Below, in pieces: positions 1 through 7,994 of a stretch of DNA of 35,821 nucleotides (position 1 is the stretch's first letter; every line of letters starts with the position of its first letter). The DNA is from Pseudopedobacter sp. (GTDB lineage Bacteria; Bacteroidota; Bacteroidia; Sphingobacteriales; Sphingobacteriaceae): positions 1-35,821 of the forward strand of contig JACMOI010000065.1 of assembly GCA_014378105.1 (NCBI GenBank), in the 5' to 3' direction. Made by a program: the position numbers and the translations under genes. Below the pieces are notes generated by a model. The model did not search any database, was not told the DNA's origin, and saw only the letters and a program-made list of their open reading frames with translations.

Positions 1-51
1 AATTACGGGTACACCTTGCGAAGTTCCGGTTCCTAAAAAAGTAACTTTCAA
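1..51 (-). CDS. MBL-fold metallo-hydrolase, N-terminal fragment cut by window edge
   Basis: The first codons on the minus strand read LKVTFLGTGTSQGVPVI. This matches the N-terminus of the PhnP-like/beta-lactamase-fold hydrolases common in Bacteroidota, where a GTGTSQGVP turn follows the first strand. The start is a TTG at 51-49 whose last two bases lie inside the TGA stop of the upstream 93-residue gene, a coupled arrangement. No ATG is available nearby. Only 17 residues are visible, so the metal-binding HxHxDH motif is outside the window and the substrate cannot be judged. Family assignment is from the N-terminal pattern only. Confidence 0.55.
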   Translation of the reverse strand, partial: MKVTFLGTGTSQGVPVI

Positions 52-323
52 AATGTAATCTGAGTTTGTTTTAATGAATAATAAAATGCTTTTTGCTTTT
101 CTCCGATGTTAGAAATATCTACATCTATATTTTTGATCAGGTCTATTAAAGAAATGATTTTACTTTTTAAGTTAGAGAATTTATTAACTACAATTATCTT
201 ACTGCTTTCTATCAGACAAGAGCCTGTTTTAAAATTCCCCTTTTCATACCTCACCTTAAAACCAACTTCTTTTAATAGTTGTTCTAACTTTTCTAAAGTA
301 TGGTTGGTAAATGAAATTGACAT
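48..323 (-). CDS. Small conserved protein of unknown function (91 aa)
   Basis: The product is a soluble, lysine-rich protein with no signal peptide or membrane segment. I do not recognise a named domain. The N-terminal half (FTNHTLEKLEQLLKEVGF) looks like a helix leading into strands, and the ORF is well formed, so I regard it as real. An ATG at 323 is preferred over a TTG two codons upstream. Its stop overlaps the TTG start of the MBL-fold hydrolase gene, so the two are probably co-translated. A longer spacer rather than an operon partner lies downstream of lolA on its 5' side. Function unknown. Confidence 0.6.
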   Translation of the reverse strand: MSISFTNHTLEKLEQLLKEVGFKVRYEKGNFKTGSCLIESSKIIVVNKFSNLKSKIISLIDLIKNIDVDISNIGEKQKAFYYSLKQTQITF

Positions 324-329
324 TAACAA

Positions 330-740
330 ATTTGCAAAAAAAACACAAGATGACCTCTGTATTAATTAAATTTTATTGCACCATTTAAATATAATTATGT
401 GAAGGCCAAAAGCTAAATGCTATTCTGCTGCCTAGCCGGCACAAAGATGAAAACCTGTGTTGATGAATATTACATCATATAATTGTGTAATTAATTATTA
501 AACGCTGTATGCTATCCGTATTTTATTGTGTTAACGATTGGAATGGGATCTTTTTTTGCTTTTTCTGCAAGAAAAAATATAATGAAAAGCGTGTTAAAAC
601 GCCCAAATTATATAGAGGCTAAAATCAAAGTGTACAAGGCTTACAATTAAAAACGTATATAACAGAATATTACATTGATTATTTGCGAAATTAATTAATG
701 GGCTCTACATAATCTATTAGGTCAAAAATTAAATACTAAT
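330..740. other. Gene-free spacer with one copy of a dispersed repeat
   Basis: I see no convincing ORF or RNA gene in this 411-base AT-rich stretch. It contains, at about 450-609, one copy of a diverged repeat whose second copy lies in inverted orientation at about 9938-10075. Both copies share an identical 21-base block (588-608 here). Confidence 0.6.
450..609 (+). repeat. Dispersed intergenic repeat, copy 1
   Basis: Shared landmarks in the same order as in copy 2 (read on the minus strand): a CCTGTGTT box, a TTAACGAT block followed by a T-run and GCT, then a perfect 21-base block at 588-608 beginning AGCGTGTTAAAACG. The middle is divergent, so this is an old repeat or a structured element with conserved ends. 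Its nature is unknown. Confidence 0.55.
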
Positions 741-1394
741 TTATCTTAAATCAACTACATCTACACCAGCATGCGCTTTTGGATCAAAGGTGAATGTAGC
801 ATCAGAAACCTTAACATTTGGAGTAAAACTTTTGATGGTATAAGTATAGACGTTTCCATTTTTGTCGTTTACCACGATATTTGAAATCTGTTTATTTATT
901 TTATCTACTCGTAATTTTATTTTAGAAAAAGAACGGGTTTGTAGTGGAGCCAATTCAATGTTTTGATAAACTCGCCCATTCAGTTTTGTATCCCCTAAAT
1001 AAATATATTTAAAACCTTTTTCATACATCGTAAAGATTTTGGCAGGGTTTAAAGCATCAGAACTGTTATCAATCTCACTGATCTGAACTTCATTATCATT
1101 TTTTAAATAAGTCCATTGTACCTGTCCATTAGAAATTAACTCTTGTCCACCAACGTTTACTTTATATTTATTTTGAGATGATTTTACTAATAAAATTCCA
1201 CTTTGGCTTTCGTTAATATTAGCTTGAGGGTTTTTTAAAGTGTAGCTAAAATCTGCCTTTACAACATTATACGACCTGTATTTTTTACTTACACCTGCTA
1301 ATATTGATTTTGCTGTAGCATCAGATTGTGCAAAAACGTTTCCAATGGTGGTTAGCAAAAACATTATCAACATCAATATATTTAATTTCTTCAT
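741..1394 (-). CDS. lolA: Outer-membrane lipoprotein carrier protein LolA
   Basis: LolA is the periplasmic chaperone that takes lipoproteins from the LolCDE complex to the outer membrane. The 217-residue length fits the family. A Sec signal peptide occupies about residues 1-22, ending NVFAQ. The mature part shows the LolA pattern: an early Y-x-A/S-F segment (VKADFSYTL), an internal QVQWTYLKNDNEVQI strand pair, and a late FDP motif (TFTFDPKAHAGVDVVDL). It lies one base downstream of ftsK on the same strand, a linkage often seen in Bacteroidota, so the two are almost certainly co-transcribed. The ATG start places the signal peptide correctly. Confidence 0.9.
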   Translation of the reverse strand: MKKLNILMLIMFLLTTIGNVFAQSDATAKSILAGVSKKYRSYNVVKADFSYTLKNPQANINESQSGILLVKSSQNKYKVNVGGQELISNGQVQWTYLKNDNEVQISEIDNSSDALNPAKIFTMYEKGFKYIYLGDTKLNGRVYQNIELAPLQTRSFSKIKLRVDKINKQISNIVVNDKNGNVYTYTIKSFTPNVKVSDATFTFDPKAHAGVDVVDLR

Positions 1395-1395
1395 T

Positions 1396-3972
1396 TTAAT
1401 CTTTTTTGTTCAAGTTAGACAAGAATTGTTCCAACGAATATTCATCTGGCATTAATACCTCTCTAGCTTTACTTCCTTCAAATGGGCCAACAATTCCTGC
1501 GCCTTCCAATTGGTCAATTATTCTACCTGCCCTGTTGTAACCTAATTTCAGCTTTCGCTGGATTAAAGAAGTAGAACCTTGTTGGTGCATCACTATTAAA
1601 CGGGCAGCATCCTCAAACATTGCATCACGATCGTTGGGGTCAAAATCTTTAACACTTCCGCCATCTCCATCATCGCCAACATATTCAGGAAGTATGTAAG
1701 CGGAAGCATAACCTCTTTGTTCTCCAATAAAATCGGTTACACGATCCACTTCTGGCGTATCTACAAATGCGCATTGCAAACGTATTAAATCACTACCTGT
1801 GGATAAAAGCATATCTCCTTTACCAATCAATTGATCAGCACCGCCACTATCCAAAATTGTCCTCGAATCTATTTTTGAAGTTACCCTAAAAGCTAATCGA
1901 GCTGGGAAATTGGCTTTAATTGTACCAGTTATGATATTTACCGAAGGTCTTTGGGTAGCTAAAACCAAATGAATCCCAATTGCCCTAGCCAATTGCGCTA
2001 ACCTTGCAATAGGTGTTTCTACTTCCTTACCGGCAGTCATCATTAAATCTGCAAACTCATCAATTACCAAAACAATAAAAGGTAAAAACTTATGTCCGTT
2101 ATTTGGGTTAAGCTTTCGCTTGATAAACTTCTCATTATATTCTTTTAAATTTCTTACACCTGCATCTTTTAACAGATCATAACGCTGATCCATTTCGATA
2201 CAAAGCGAATTAAGCGTATTGATTACTTTTTTTGTATCGGTAATAATCGCATCATCATCTCCTGGAAGTTTTGCCAAAAAGTGTCTCTCAATTTTTTTAA
2301 ACAGTGAAAGTTCTACCTTTTTTGGATCTACCAAAACAAATTTTAATTGCGATGGATGCTTTTTGTAAAGCAAAGAAACCAATATGGTATTGATACCAAC
2401 CGATTTACCCTGACCAGTTGCTCCAGCAACCAACATGTGGGGCATCTTAGCCAAATCGGCAATAAAAACTTCATTAGAAATGGTTTTACCCAAAGCAATC
2501 GGCAAATCCATCGTTGTATTCTGAAATTTCTCTGTTGCGATGATAGAACGCATAGAAACCATTTCTGGATGAGAATTTGGGACCTCAATTCCAATAGTTC
2601 CCTTACCTGGCATTGGCGCAATGATCCTAATCCCTAAAGCTGCCAAACTTAAAGCAATATCATCTTCTAAATTTTTGATTTTAGAAATCCTTACTCCCGC
2701 AGCTGGGATAATTTCATAAAGCGTAACGGTGGGACCAATAGTGGCTTTAATTTTATCAATTTCAATATTATAATTGTTAAGGGTTTCAACAATTTTATTC
2801 TTATTATTCTCTAATTCAGATGTATCAACCGCTATTTTTCCAGAACCATATTGCTCTAATAATTCTAGGGTTGGGTTTTTATAGGATGCTAAATCTAAAG
2901 TAGGATCAAATGCACCAAATTGCTCTACTAAATCTGCCGCTTTAGCATCCTCTTGCGTTCTTTCAATTGTTAGAGATAAATCTTCTTGATCTTCTATTTT
3001 TGGCGATGGCTTGCTGATTTTATTTACTACATCATCAAAATCTTCATTAACTTTAGAAATAGGCTCTTCTTTTTCTAAGGTATTTTCAACCTCAAAAGAA
3101 TTATCTTTAGTTTGGATAATTGGAACTATAGGATTATTTACTTGATTACTCCTTACCGGAAATTCTATTGGCGTGGTCGTATGATCATCATTATCTAAAA
3201 ATTCTTCCTCTTCTTCTTCCTCCTCATCAATAAAATTATTATCTGCTACAAAACTTTCTTTTATAGGTTTTGGTTTCCTTTCAGGGATTTTAAAATCTAA
3301 GTTATAAGCAATGATTAAACAAGTCAGTCCAGCAAAAATTAACAATGCACCAACTCCAGTAGAACCTATTTGTGCTTGTAATAAAAGATTTGAGAAATAA
3401 CCAAATTCTCCTTCTATGTAATGCGGATAATCGCCAATAAAAGAATGGAAAAAAGCTAAAGTGATGGAGGCAAAAATTAGTACAAAAAAACTATAAGCCA
3501 GTGTTTTATGTATTGATAATAATTTCACTTTAAACAATAATCTATAGCCAATAACTATAAAAACAAAAACAAAAATAAATGAAGCCAATCCAAACCATTC
3601 GTACATAAATTGGTGCGACAGTAAAGCTCCTAATTTGCCCGTCCAGTTTTGGATATTTGGATTAATTGCTCCATTAGATTTTAATTCGGCAACGGTTTTA
3701 AAAAGATTACTCCAACCTCCGTTTGCGTCTATTACATAACTTTGATCGTCTTGCCAAGTGAATAAATAAGAGGTTAATGAAACAAGAAAGTAAATAGATA
3801 GCAACAATAAAAATAGCCCAACAATTTTAATTGCCCTATCATTGTTAAAGCTGAACTTTGGCAATCCTTCCCTGTTTTCATTAATGATTTTCTTTTTATA
3901 AGGTTGTTGTAGTCCTTCCTGGGCTTCTTCCCTTATTGTGTTTTTTTTAAATTGGTTTCCTCTCACAGGCAT
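1396..3972 (-). CDS. ftsK: DNA translocase FtsK
   Basis: FtsK/SpoIIIE is a membrane-anchored hexameric motor that pumps DNA through the division septum and helps resolve chromosome dimers. The 858-residue protein has an N-terminal membrane domain with four hydrophobic segments (about 49-71, 130-148, 158-175, 205-223), then an acidic low-complexity linker (a run of glutamates near 250-256). The motor follows: Walker A GATGQGKS at about 516-523 and Walker B LVIDEFADL at about 634-642. The C-terminal winged-helix gamma domain (about 785-850; SLIQRKLKLGYNRAGRI) would read polar DNA motifs. It precedes lolA in an apparent two-gene operon, with a -7-like box at 3992-3999. Confidence 0.96.
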   Translation of the reverse strand: MPVRGNQFKKNTIREEAQEGLQQPYKKKIINENREGLPKFSFNNDRAIKIVGLFLLLLSIYFLVSLTSYLFTWQDDQSYVIDANGGWSNLFKTVAELKSNGAINPNIQNWTGKLGALLSHQFMYEWFGLASFIFVFVFIVIGYRLLFKVKLLSIHKTLAYSFFVLIFASITLAFFHSFIGDYPHYIEGEFGYFSNLLLQAQIGSTGVGALLIFAGLTCLIIAYNLDFKIPERKPKPIKESFVADNNFIDEEEEEEEEFLDNDDHTTTPIEFPVRSNQVNNPIVPIIQTKDNSFEVENTLEKEEPISKVNEDFDDVVNKISKPSPKIEDQEDLSLTIERTQEDAKAADLVEQFGAFDPTLDLASYKNPTLELLEQYGSGKIAVDTSELENNKNKIVETLNNYNIEIDKIKATIGPTVTLYEIIPAAGVRISKIKNLEDDIALSLAALGIRIIAPMPGKGTIGIEVPNSHPEMVSMRSIIATEKFQNTTMDLPIALGKTISNEVFIADLAKMPHMLVAGATGQGKSVGINTILVSLLYKKHPSQLKFVLVDPKKVELSLFKKIERHFLAKLPGDDDAIITDTKKVINTLNSLCIEMDQRYDLLKDAGVRNLKEYNEKFIKRKLNPNNGHKFLPFIVLVIDEFADLMMTAGKEVETPIARLAQLARAIGIHLVLATQRPSVNIITGTIKANFPARLAFRVTSKIDSRTILDSGGADQLIGKGDMLLSTGSDLIRLQCAFVDTPEVDRVTDFIGEQRGYASAYILPEYVGDDGDGGSVKDFDPNDRDAMFEDAARLIVMHQQGSTSLIQRKLKLGYNRAGRIIDQLEGAGIVGPFEGSKAREVLMPDEYSLEQFLSNLNKKD

Positions 3973-3991
3973 TCGTTAATTATTTACTCAA

Positions 3992-3999
3992 CAAATATA
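3992..3999 (-). promoter_or_regulatory. Candidate Bacteroidota -7 box for ftsK-lolA
   Basis: On the minus strand the sequence reads TATATTTG, an exact match to the phylum consensus TAnnTTTG, about 20 bases before the ftsK ATG. A clear TTTG -33 element at the usual 19-21 base distance is not seen, only a weak TGTG, so this is a half-supported promoter. Confidence 0.4.
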
Positions 4000-4018
4000 A
4001 TTTAATGATTTAGATGAT

Positions 4019-4252
4019 TGCACAGATTTTTTTTTCATTTCACAGATTGTTTTCGTGATTACTCAGATTTAGATAGTTACACAGATTTTCTTGGTTTTAT
4101 AAAGCTATGTAGCTTTTTACACTTTGTGGTTGATTGTCTGAATCATGATTTGCAGGATTTTAGGATTATTTTGATTAAACCTATAAAATGAAGATTAGCA
4201 AAATAAATTAGATTTGCTATTAATGAAAATTAGCGCATTAGTGGCAAAATAT
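4019..4252. repeat. Composite of degenerate intergenic repeats
   Basis: Four copies of (C/A)(A/T)CAGATT-like octamers start at 4021, 4041, 4062 and 4080, spaced 18-21 bases apart. They are followed by a CTGAATCATGATTTGCAGG-type segment (about 4138-4166) and an ATTAGCGCATTAGTGGCAAAA-like segment (about 4228-4248). I recall similar short repeats in spacers of many Bacteroidota genomes. They encode no ORF here and vary too much to be a CRISPR array. Confidence 0.5.
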
Positions 4253-4286
4253 CTATATCGTAGTTGTGTACATGATTAATTATAAT

Positions 4287-4423
4287 ATTTAGGTTAGTGG
4301 TGTAAAACCATTACCTAATAATCTTCGTATTTGTTATTATAATTCATTTAGGAATTTTTTCCATGATGTTTTAGGTTTTGATGGTTAAACCCTAGTTGAA
4401 TTAATTTTTAACTAGGGTTTTTT
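4287..4423 (+). ncRNA. Candidate small RNA or leader ending in a strong terminator
   Basis: A plus-strand intrinsic terminator at 4387-4423 has no plus-strand gene upstream of it. The neighbouring genes are ftsK, which reads away, and the ankyrin gene, which begins downstream. The segment before it can form a hairpin (about 4290-4319, TTAGGT...ACCTAA). The same ACCATTACCTAA arm can alternatively pair with TTAGGTTTTGATGGT at 4371-4385, just before the terminator stem. This could be an independent sRNA or a 5' leader with an attenuator for the ankyrin gene. No Rfam family is recognised. Confidence 0.3.
4387..4423 (+). terminator. Rho-independent terminator upstream of ankyrin gene
   Basis: Perfect 11-base stem AAACCCTAGTT (4387-4397) with AACTAGGGTTT (4410-4420), a 12-base loop and a following T-run. 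Orientation is plus. Confidence 0.7.
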
Positions 4424-4495
4424 AATTTTTAGAATTAATTAGCCATATATTTTAGCAAATACTTATAATTGCGTTTATTATTTTAATTTAGAATA

Positions 4496-5146
4496 ATGCT
4501 TCACAATAATTTAGAAGAATTAATTATTAAAGATGATGAGAATGACCTAAGGGAGTTCTTAAATAAGGATATTTCTCTATTAAAACAGCTTACCTCTCAT
4601 GACGTCTCGCCGTTAATGCTTTCCTGTTATTTTTCCAAAGCAAATGCGATAAAAGTTATTTTAGAATTTATAACCGATTTAAACCTTTTTGAAGCTGCCG
4701 CATCTGGAAAGTTTGATGAAGTTGCACATTTAATTTTTGTTGCCCCAGAAAAAATAAATGATTATTCGTCAAATGGATTCACTGCTTTAGGATTAGCAAG
4801 TTATTTTGGAAAAGAAGAAGTTGCAAGATATTTAGTTTTAAAAGGTGCAGACGTAAACCTGCCGTCAAATAATGGCTTTAATGTTTTTCCATTACATTCT
4901 GCAGTTGCTGCCAACAATTTAAATATTTCTAGAATGTTGATAGAAAATCATGCTTTAATTAATGTTTCGCAACAATCTGGAGTTACTCCATTACATTCTG
5001 CTGCACAAAATGGAAATGTAGAACTCATTATTTTATTACTGGAAAAAGGTGCTAAAGTAGATGTAAGAATGGAAGGCGGAAAATTACCCGCAGACTTGGC
5101 TAATGAAAAAGGTTATACGGAAATAGCTGAGATTTTAAGCACTTAA
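4496..5146 (+). CDS. Ankyrin-repeat protein
   Basis: The 216-residue cytosolic-looking protein has no signal peptide and consists almost wholly of ankyrin repeats. Recognisable units include GFTALGLASYFGKEEVARYLVLKGADVN (about 94-121, quoted here only as a pattern of TALxLAxxxGxxEVxxxLLxxGAxxN), NVFPLHSAVAANN (about 129-141) and GVTPLHSAAQNGNVEL (about 163-178). A last unit ends PADLANEKGYTEIAEIL. Ankyrin repeats are protein-binding scaffolds, and no catalytic domain is attached. It sits alone on the plus strand behind a terminator and overlaps the convergent PspC gene by four bases. Partner and role are unknown. Confidence 0.88.
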   Translation: MLHNNLEELIIKDDENDLREFLNKDISLLKQLTSHDVSPLMLSCYFSKANAIKVILEFITDLNLFEAAASGKFDEVAHLIFVAPEKINDYSSNGFTALGLASYFGKEEVARYLVLKGADVNLPSNNGFNVFPLHSAVAANNLNISRMLIENHALINVSQQSGVTPLHSAAQNGNVELIILLLEKGAKVDVRMEGGKLPADLANEKGYTEIAEILST

Positions 5147-5364
5147 ATCTCCTTAAACTGAATTCTGATTTTTTTAACGTAATTTCTGATGTCTAAAAAG
5201 AAAGCTGCAAAAAAGTAAAAAACTAGGGGAAAGCCAACGGCTAAAAACGAGGCGTAAATAAAAAACAGCCTAATTTTAGTTTGCGATATTTTAAATTTCT
5301 CTCCCAAATAGGTGCAAACCCCAAAAGAATAACGTTCAAAGAAAATTAAAATACGATTTAACAT
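5143..5364 (-). CDS. PspC-domain membrane protein
   Basis: The short 73-residue protein carries the PspC signature: a basic, aromatic start (LNRILIFFERYSFGVCTYLGEKF) in which the usual GVCxGLAxYF turn is GVCTYLGEKF. A single hydrophobic segment follows (about 31-55), with a basic tail. In enterobacteria PspC takes part in the phage-shock response. Stand-alone PspC proteins in Bacteroidota are often next to PadR regulators or GIN-domain proteins, but here the neighbour is a DUF2851 gene four bases upstream on the same strand. Likely inner-membrane; the specific role is inferred only from the family. Confidence 0.75.
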   Translation of the reverse strand: MLNRILIFFERYSFGVCTYLGEKFKISQTKIRLFFIYASFLAVGFPLVFYFFAAFFLDIRNYVKKIRIQFKEI

Positions 5365-5368
5365 GTTT

Positions 5369-6655
5369 TTATGCGCTAAGTATTTTTAAACCAATCACAC
5401 AATTTAAACATTTTTTTTGATCACAGTAATTTTTTTTCAAATGAATTACCGCCTGGCTATCAAAACTGTTCTGAGCAGACAATCCTCTTTCTTTAAATCC
5501 TTTGGTAATAATGTTGCTTTCAGGGTTAATATTTTCTAAAACCTCTAACGCCCTATCAATAAATTGTTTGTCTCCAATTTGTTTACCATAAAAGAATAAA
5601 AGTGGGGCTATGGCATTTATCAAAATGATTTCGATACTAGATTTTCCTAGATTAACTGATTTTTTATTAACCTCTTTATCAAACAAAAAATGCTTTTCCC
5701 AATAATTATTGATGGTCAAACCCTTAAATAATTTCACATAATCGGATTGCTTTTTTATATCGATTATTTTTGAAAATAAATGAGAAGATTTTATCACCAA
5801 GGCTGCAAATTGAGAAAGGCGAATAGTTGGGAAATTATCAGGACGAGTTTTAGAGAATTTCCAAAGACTTGCTTCCAAACTATTCAATTGATATTTTTTC
5901 TTTAAAAAATCAAATTCAACTTTCAATTGATTGGGATAATCATCATCAAATTTCCTATCCAACAATCCCGAAACGCCAAAAAACAAAGCTTCAATCTGTA
6001 ATGGATTATTTTTATGCTTCGCTAAAATATTTTGGGGCAACTGCTTAGCTAAAATCTCTAAAGGCAAACTGTTAACCTTAAAACCGAAGCTTTTAGCTAA
6101 CGCAATGTAAAATGTATCTTCCAAATTCCCTTTGTTTAGTTGATATATCTCATTGATGATGTTTGCTTTATCTTCCAAACGCTCCATCATCATCCTATCT
6201 AAAGTTTGTTGTTTGATAAAATTATCCACATTGGGCAACTGATTTTCGCAGGGAATCCAATAATTATTTTGCCTTAGCTGGTCGTAGTTTTCAATTATCC
6301 TTTTATCGATGATATTTTTGAGTTCTAAAACTGGAATAGTTGTTTGGTCGGTTCTTTTTATTTCTACATCATTTTCCCAAACCACATGTAGAATTACATT
6401 ATCATAAGCTTTATCAACATCATGACGATGCTTTAACCAATCAGAAGATTTTAAATGGATTTCTACATTTCCAGCCCAAATAGTTTCTCCGATCTTAATT
6501 TTAGATTGATGGAAATCTGGCCCAGCATCCATATTATGAATTCCTGTAGCAATAATTTGCAATGTCTCGCCCTCAAAAGTTCTCAACCCAAGCGGATTAA
6601 AAAACTTGTACTTCCATATAAAATGTAAAATAGCTTCTGATGAGGGTATTGCCAT
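5369..6655 (-). CDS. DUF2851 family protein
   Basis: The 428-residue soluble protein matches the DUF2851 family found almost only in Bacteroidota. Its N-terminus has the typical SEAILHFIWKYKFFNPLGL segment and then the conserved NMDAGPDFHQSKIKI and WAGNVEIHLKSSDWLKH blocks (about 41-95). The D-AGPDF and VEIH...SDW patterns resemble a nuclease-like core, but no function has been shown that I know of. The C-terminus ends with a four-cysteine cluster (CDQKKCLNCVIG), which may bind metal or an Fe-S cluster. The gene ends four bases before pspC, so the pair is likely co-transcribed. Confidence 0.85.
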   Translation of the reverse strand: MAIPSSEAILHFIWKYKFFNPLGLRTFEGETLQIIATGIHNMDAGPDFHQSKIKIGETIWAGNVEIHLKSSDWLKHRHDVDKAYDNVILHVVWENDVEIKRTDQTTIPVLELKNIIDKRIIENYDQLRQNNYWIPCENQLPNVDNFIKQQTLDRMMMERLEDKANIINEIYQLNKGNLEDTFYIALAKSFGFKVNSLPLEILAKQLPQNILAKHKNNPLQIEALFFGVSGLLDRKFDDDYPNQLKVEFDFLKKKYQLNSLEASLWKFSKTRPDNFPTIRLSQFAALVIKSSHLFSKIIDIKKQSDYVKLFKGLTINNYWEKHFLFDKEVNKKSVNLGKSSIEIILINAIAPLLFFYGKQIGDKQFIDRALEVLENINPESNIITKGFKERGLSAQNSFDSQAVIHLKKNYCDQKKCLNCVIGLKILSA

Positions 6656-6960
6656 GGTTAAATTTAGGGAAAATAATTATTAAGTCAACAATTGGTTTAA
6701 TCTCAATCACTACAAATAAGATTGAATGCAAATCTTAAAATAAACTACCTCGACCCAAGGGTACGAGGTATTAAGTAGGAATTATTTTTTTATTTCGACG
6801 CAAGCGTCGGGGAATTAGACCCTAAAATTGATTTAAAAAATATACTAAATCGATAATAGATAATATTCAATGATTTTGCAAACTTAGAACTACTTACTTT
6901 TAGAAATAATTTAATGACGTCCTATTGACCATCGCAGTGTACTTACCTTATCTACTTCCC
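6656..6960. other. Spacer between DUF2851 gene and GG-leader peptide
   Basis: No gene is seen. It holds two REP-like palindromes (6746-6770 and 6796-6809) and an AT-rich remainder. Confidence 0.5.
6746..6809. repeat. Pair of REP-like palindromes
   Basis: First hairpin: TACCTCG (6746-6752) with CGAGGTA (6764-6770). Second: CGACG (6796-6800), CAAG loop, CGTCG (6805-6809). Each is followed by a similar GGAATT/GGTATTAAG-like sequence, suggesting two diverged copies of one repeat. The GC-rich arms stand out from the AT-rich spacer. CGACGCAAGCGTCG-type palindromes recur in related genomes as far as I recall. Confidence 0.55.
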
Positions 6961-7092
6961 TCACTTTACAAAAGCACCAGTTATTACCATCGCACAATTG
7001 GCATCACAAAGTCTAAAAATCCTAAATCTACGATCTGTTCCACCAATAACCATTTTCATTTCATTTTTAGTCAATCTTACAAAAGTTTTCAT
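6961..7092 (-). CDS. GG-leader (double-glycine) peptide, putative bacteriocin/RiPP precursor
   Basis: A 43-codon minus-strand ORF begins MKTFVRLTKNEMKMVIGG. This is the Bacteroidota version of the double-glycine leader (L-S/T-x-x-E-M-K-x-[VIL]-[ILM]-G-G) cleaved by C39-peptidase ABC exporters. The predicted 25-residue core is TDRRFRIFRLCDANCAMVIT followed by GAFVK. It is basic at first, then hydrophobic, with two cysteines three residues apart (C-x-x-x-C), which could form a disulfide or be modified. Start ATG at 7090-7092, stop TGA at 6961-6963. No exporter, peptidase or modifying enzyme is encoded within this window, so it is an orphan. It is divergent from the PhzF-like operon. The leader match is strong; bioactivity is inference. 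Confidence 0.65.
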   Translation of the reverse strand: MKTFVRLTKNEMKMVIGGTDRRFRIFRLCDANCAMVITGAFVK

Positions 7093-7205
7093 GTTACTAT
7101 TATTTATAAATGCCGTTGCTTTTATATCTTAAATCTAAGAATCTAAAAAGGAATAAAAATCTTATTTTACTTAAATCTTTTTAACTTCATCGGTCAGATT
7201 AAAAA

Positions 7206-7994
7206 ATGAATAAACTAACTATATATCAAGTAGACGCTTTTACTAATCATGTTTTTGGTGGTAATCCAGCAGCCGTTTGTATCCTTAACTACTGGTTAGC
7301 TAGTGATTTAATGCAAAAAATAGCCTCAGAAAACAATCTTTCAGAAACTGCATTTTTAGTAAAAGAAAAGGATCAATATCATATCAGATGGTTTACCCCA
7401 ACTATAGAGGTAGATCTTTGTGGTCATGCTACTTTATCTTCCGCCCATATTTTATTCGAGTTTGGGTTTGAAAGTAGTAAACAAATTAATTTCTTCTCAC
7501 AAAAAAGTGGGGTTTTATCAGTTTCAAGAAATGAACACCTTTTAACTTTAGATTTCCCTATAGATAATATTTGCGAGGTAGAATTAACAGAAGAGCTATC
7601 TACACCATTTGATTTTGCGCCAATTGCAGCGTTTAAAGGAAAAACTGATTATTTATTGGTTTTTGAAAAAGAAGCAGAAGTAAAATTACTTGAACCAGAT
7701 TTCGTAAAATTAGCAAAGATTAATTGTAGAGGAATTATTGCAACAGCAAAAGGAGAAAAAGTAGATTTTGTATCTCGTTTTTTTGGACCAAAAACAGGTG
7801 TAAACGAAGATCCTGTGACAGGATCGGCACATACCACACTTGCGCCTTATTGGTATAAAAAATTAGATAAGACTAAAATGATCGCAAAACAGATATCCGA
7901 AAGAGGTGGAGATTTAGAGATTGAATTTGCCGGGGATAGAGTCAAAATTAGCGGTAGGGCAATTACTTATATGAAGGGAGAAATTTATTTTTAA
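7206..7994 (+). CDS. PhzF family isomerase/epimerase
   Basis: PhzF-like proteins share the diaminopimelate-epimerase double hot-dog-like fold and usually catalyse isomerisations. The PhzF of phenazine producers acts on dihydro-hydroxyanthranilate, but most homologues have unknown substrates. The 262-residue protein shows the family blocks QVDAFTNHVFGGNPAAVC (about 8-25), NLSETAF (about 44-50, containing the acid usually used for catalysis), DLCGHATLSSAH (about 70-81) and NEDPVTGSAHTTL (about 200-212). It lacks other phenazine genes nearby, so phenazine synthesis is not implied. Its TAA overlaps the ATG of the DUF3820 gene by one base, marking the first gene of a three-gene operon. Confidence 0.9.
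   Translation: MNKLTIYQVDAFTNHVFGGNPAAVCILNYWLASDLMQKIASENNLSETAFLVKEKDQYHIRWFTPTIEVDLCGHATLSSAHILFEFGFESSKQINFFSQKSGVLSVSRNEHLLTLDFPIDNICEVELTEELSTPFDFAPIAAFKGKTDYLLVFEKEAEVKLLEPDFVKLAKINCRGIIATAKGEKVDFVSRFFGPKTGVNEDPVTGSAHTTLAPYWYKKLDKTKMIAKQISERGGDLEIEFAGDRVKISGRAITYMKGEIYF

Noticed and set aside
2343-2637. ORFs on both strands within ftsK
   Set aside because: They are frame shadows of the conserved motor domain and have no independent support.
4021-4087. Regularly spaced CACAGATT units as a CRISPR array
   Set aside because: Units are only 8 bases, imperfect, and spaced 10-13 bases apart; no cas genes are present.
6925-7146. Plus-strand 73-codon ORF in the spacer before the PhzF-like gene
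   Set aside because: It has low-complexity composition and no family features; it is the complement of the GG-leader peptide gene, whose leader motif is far more convincing.
7206-7994. Phenazine biosynthesis locus
   Set aside because: Only a PhzF-like isomerase is present; no other phz genes are nearby, and the family is widely used for other reactions.
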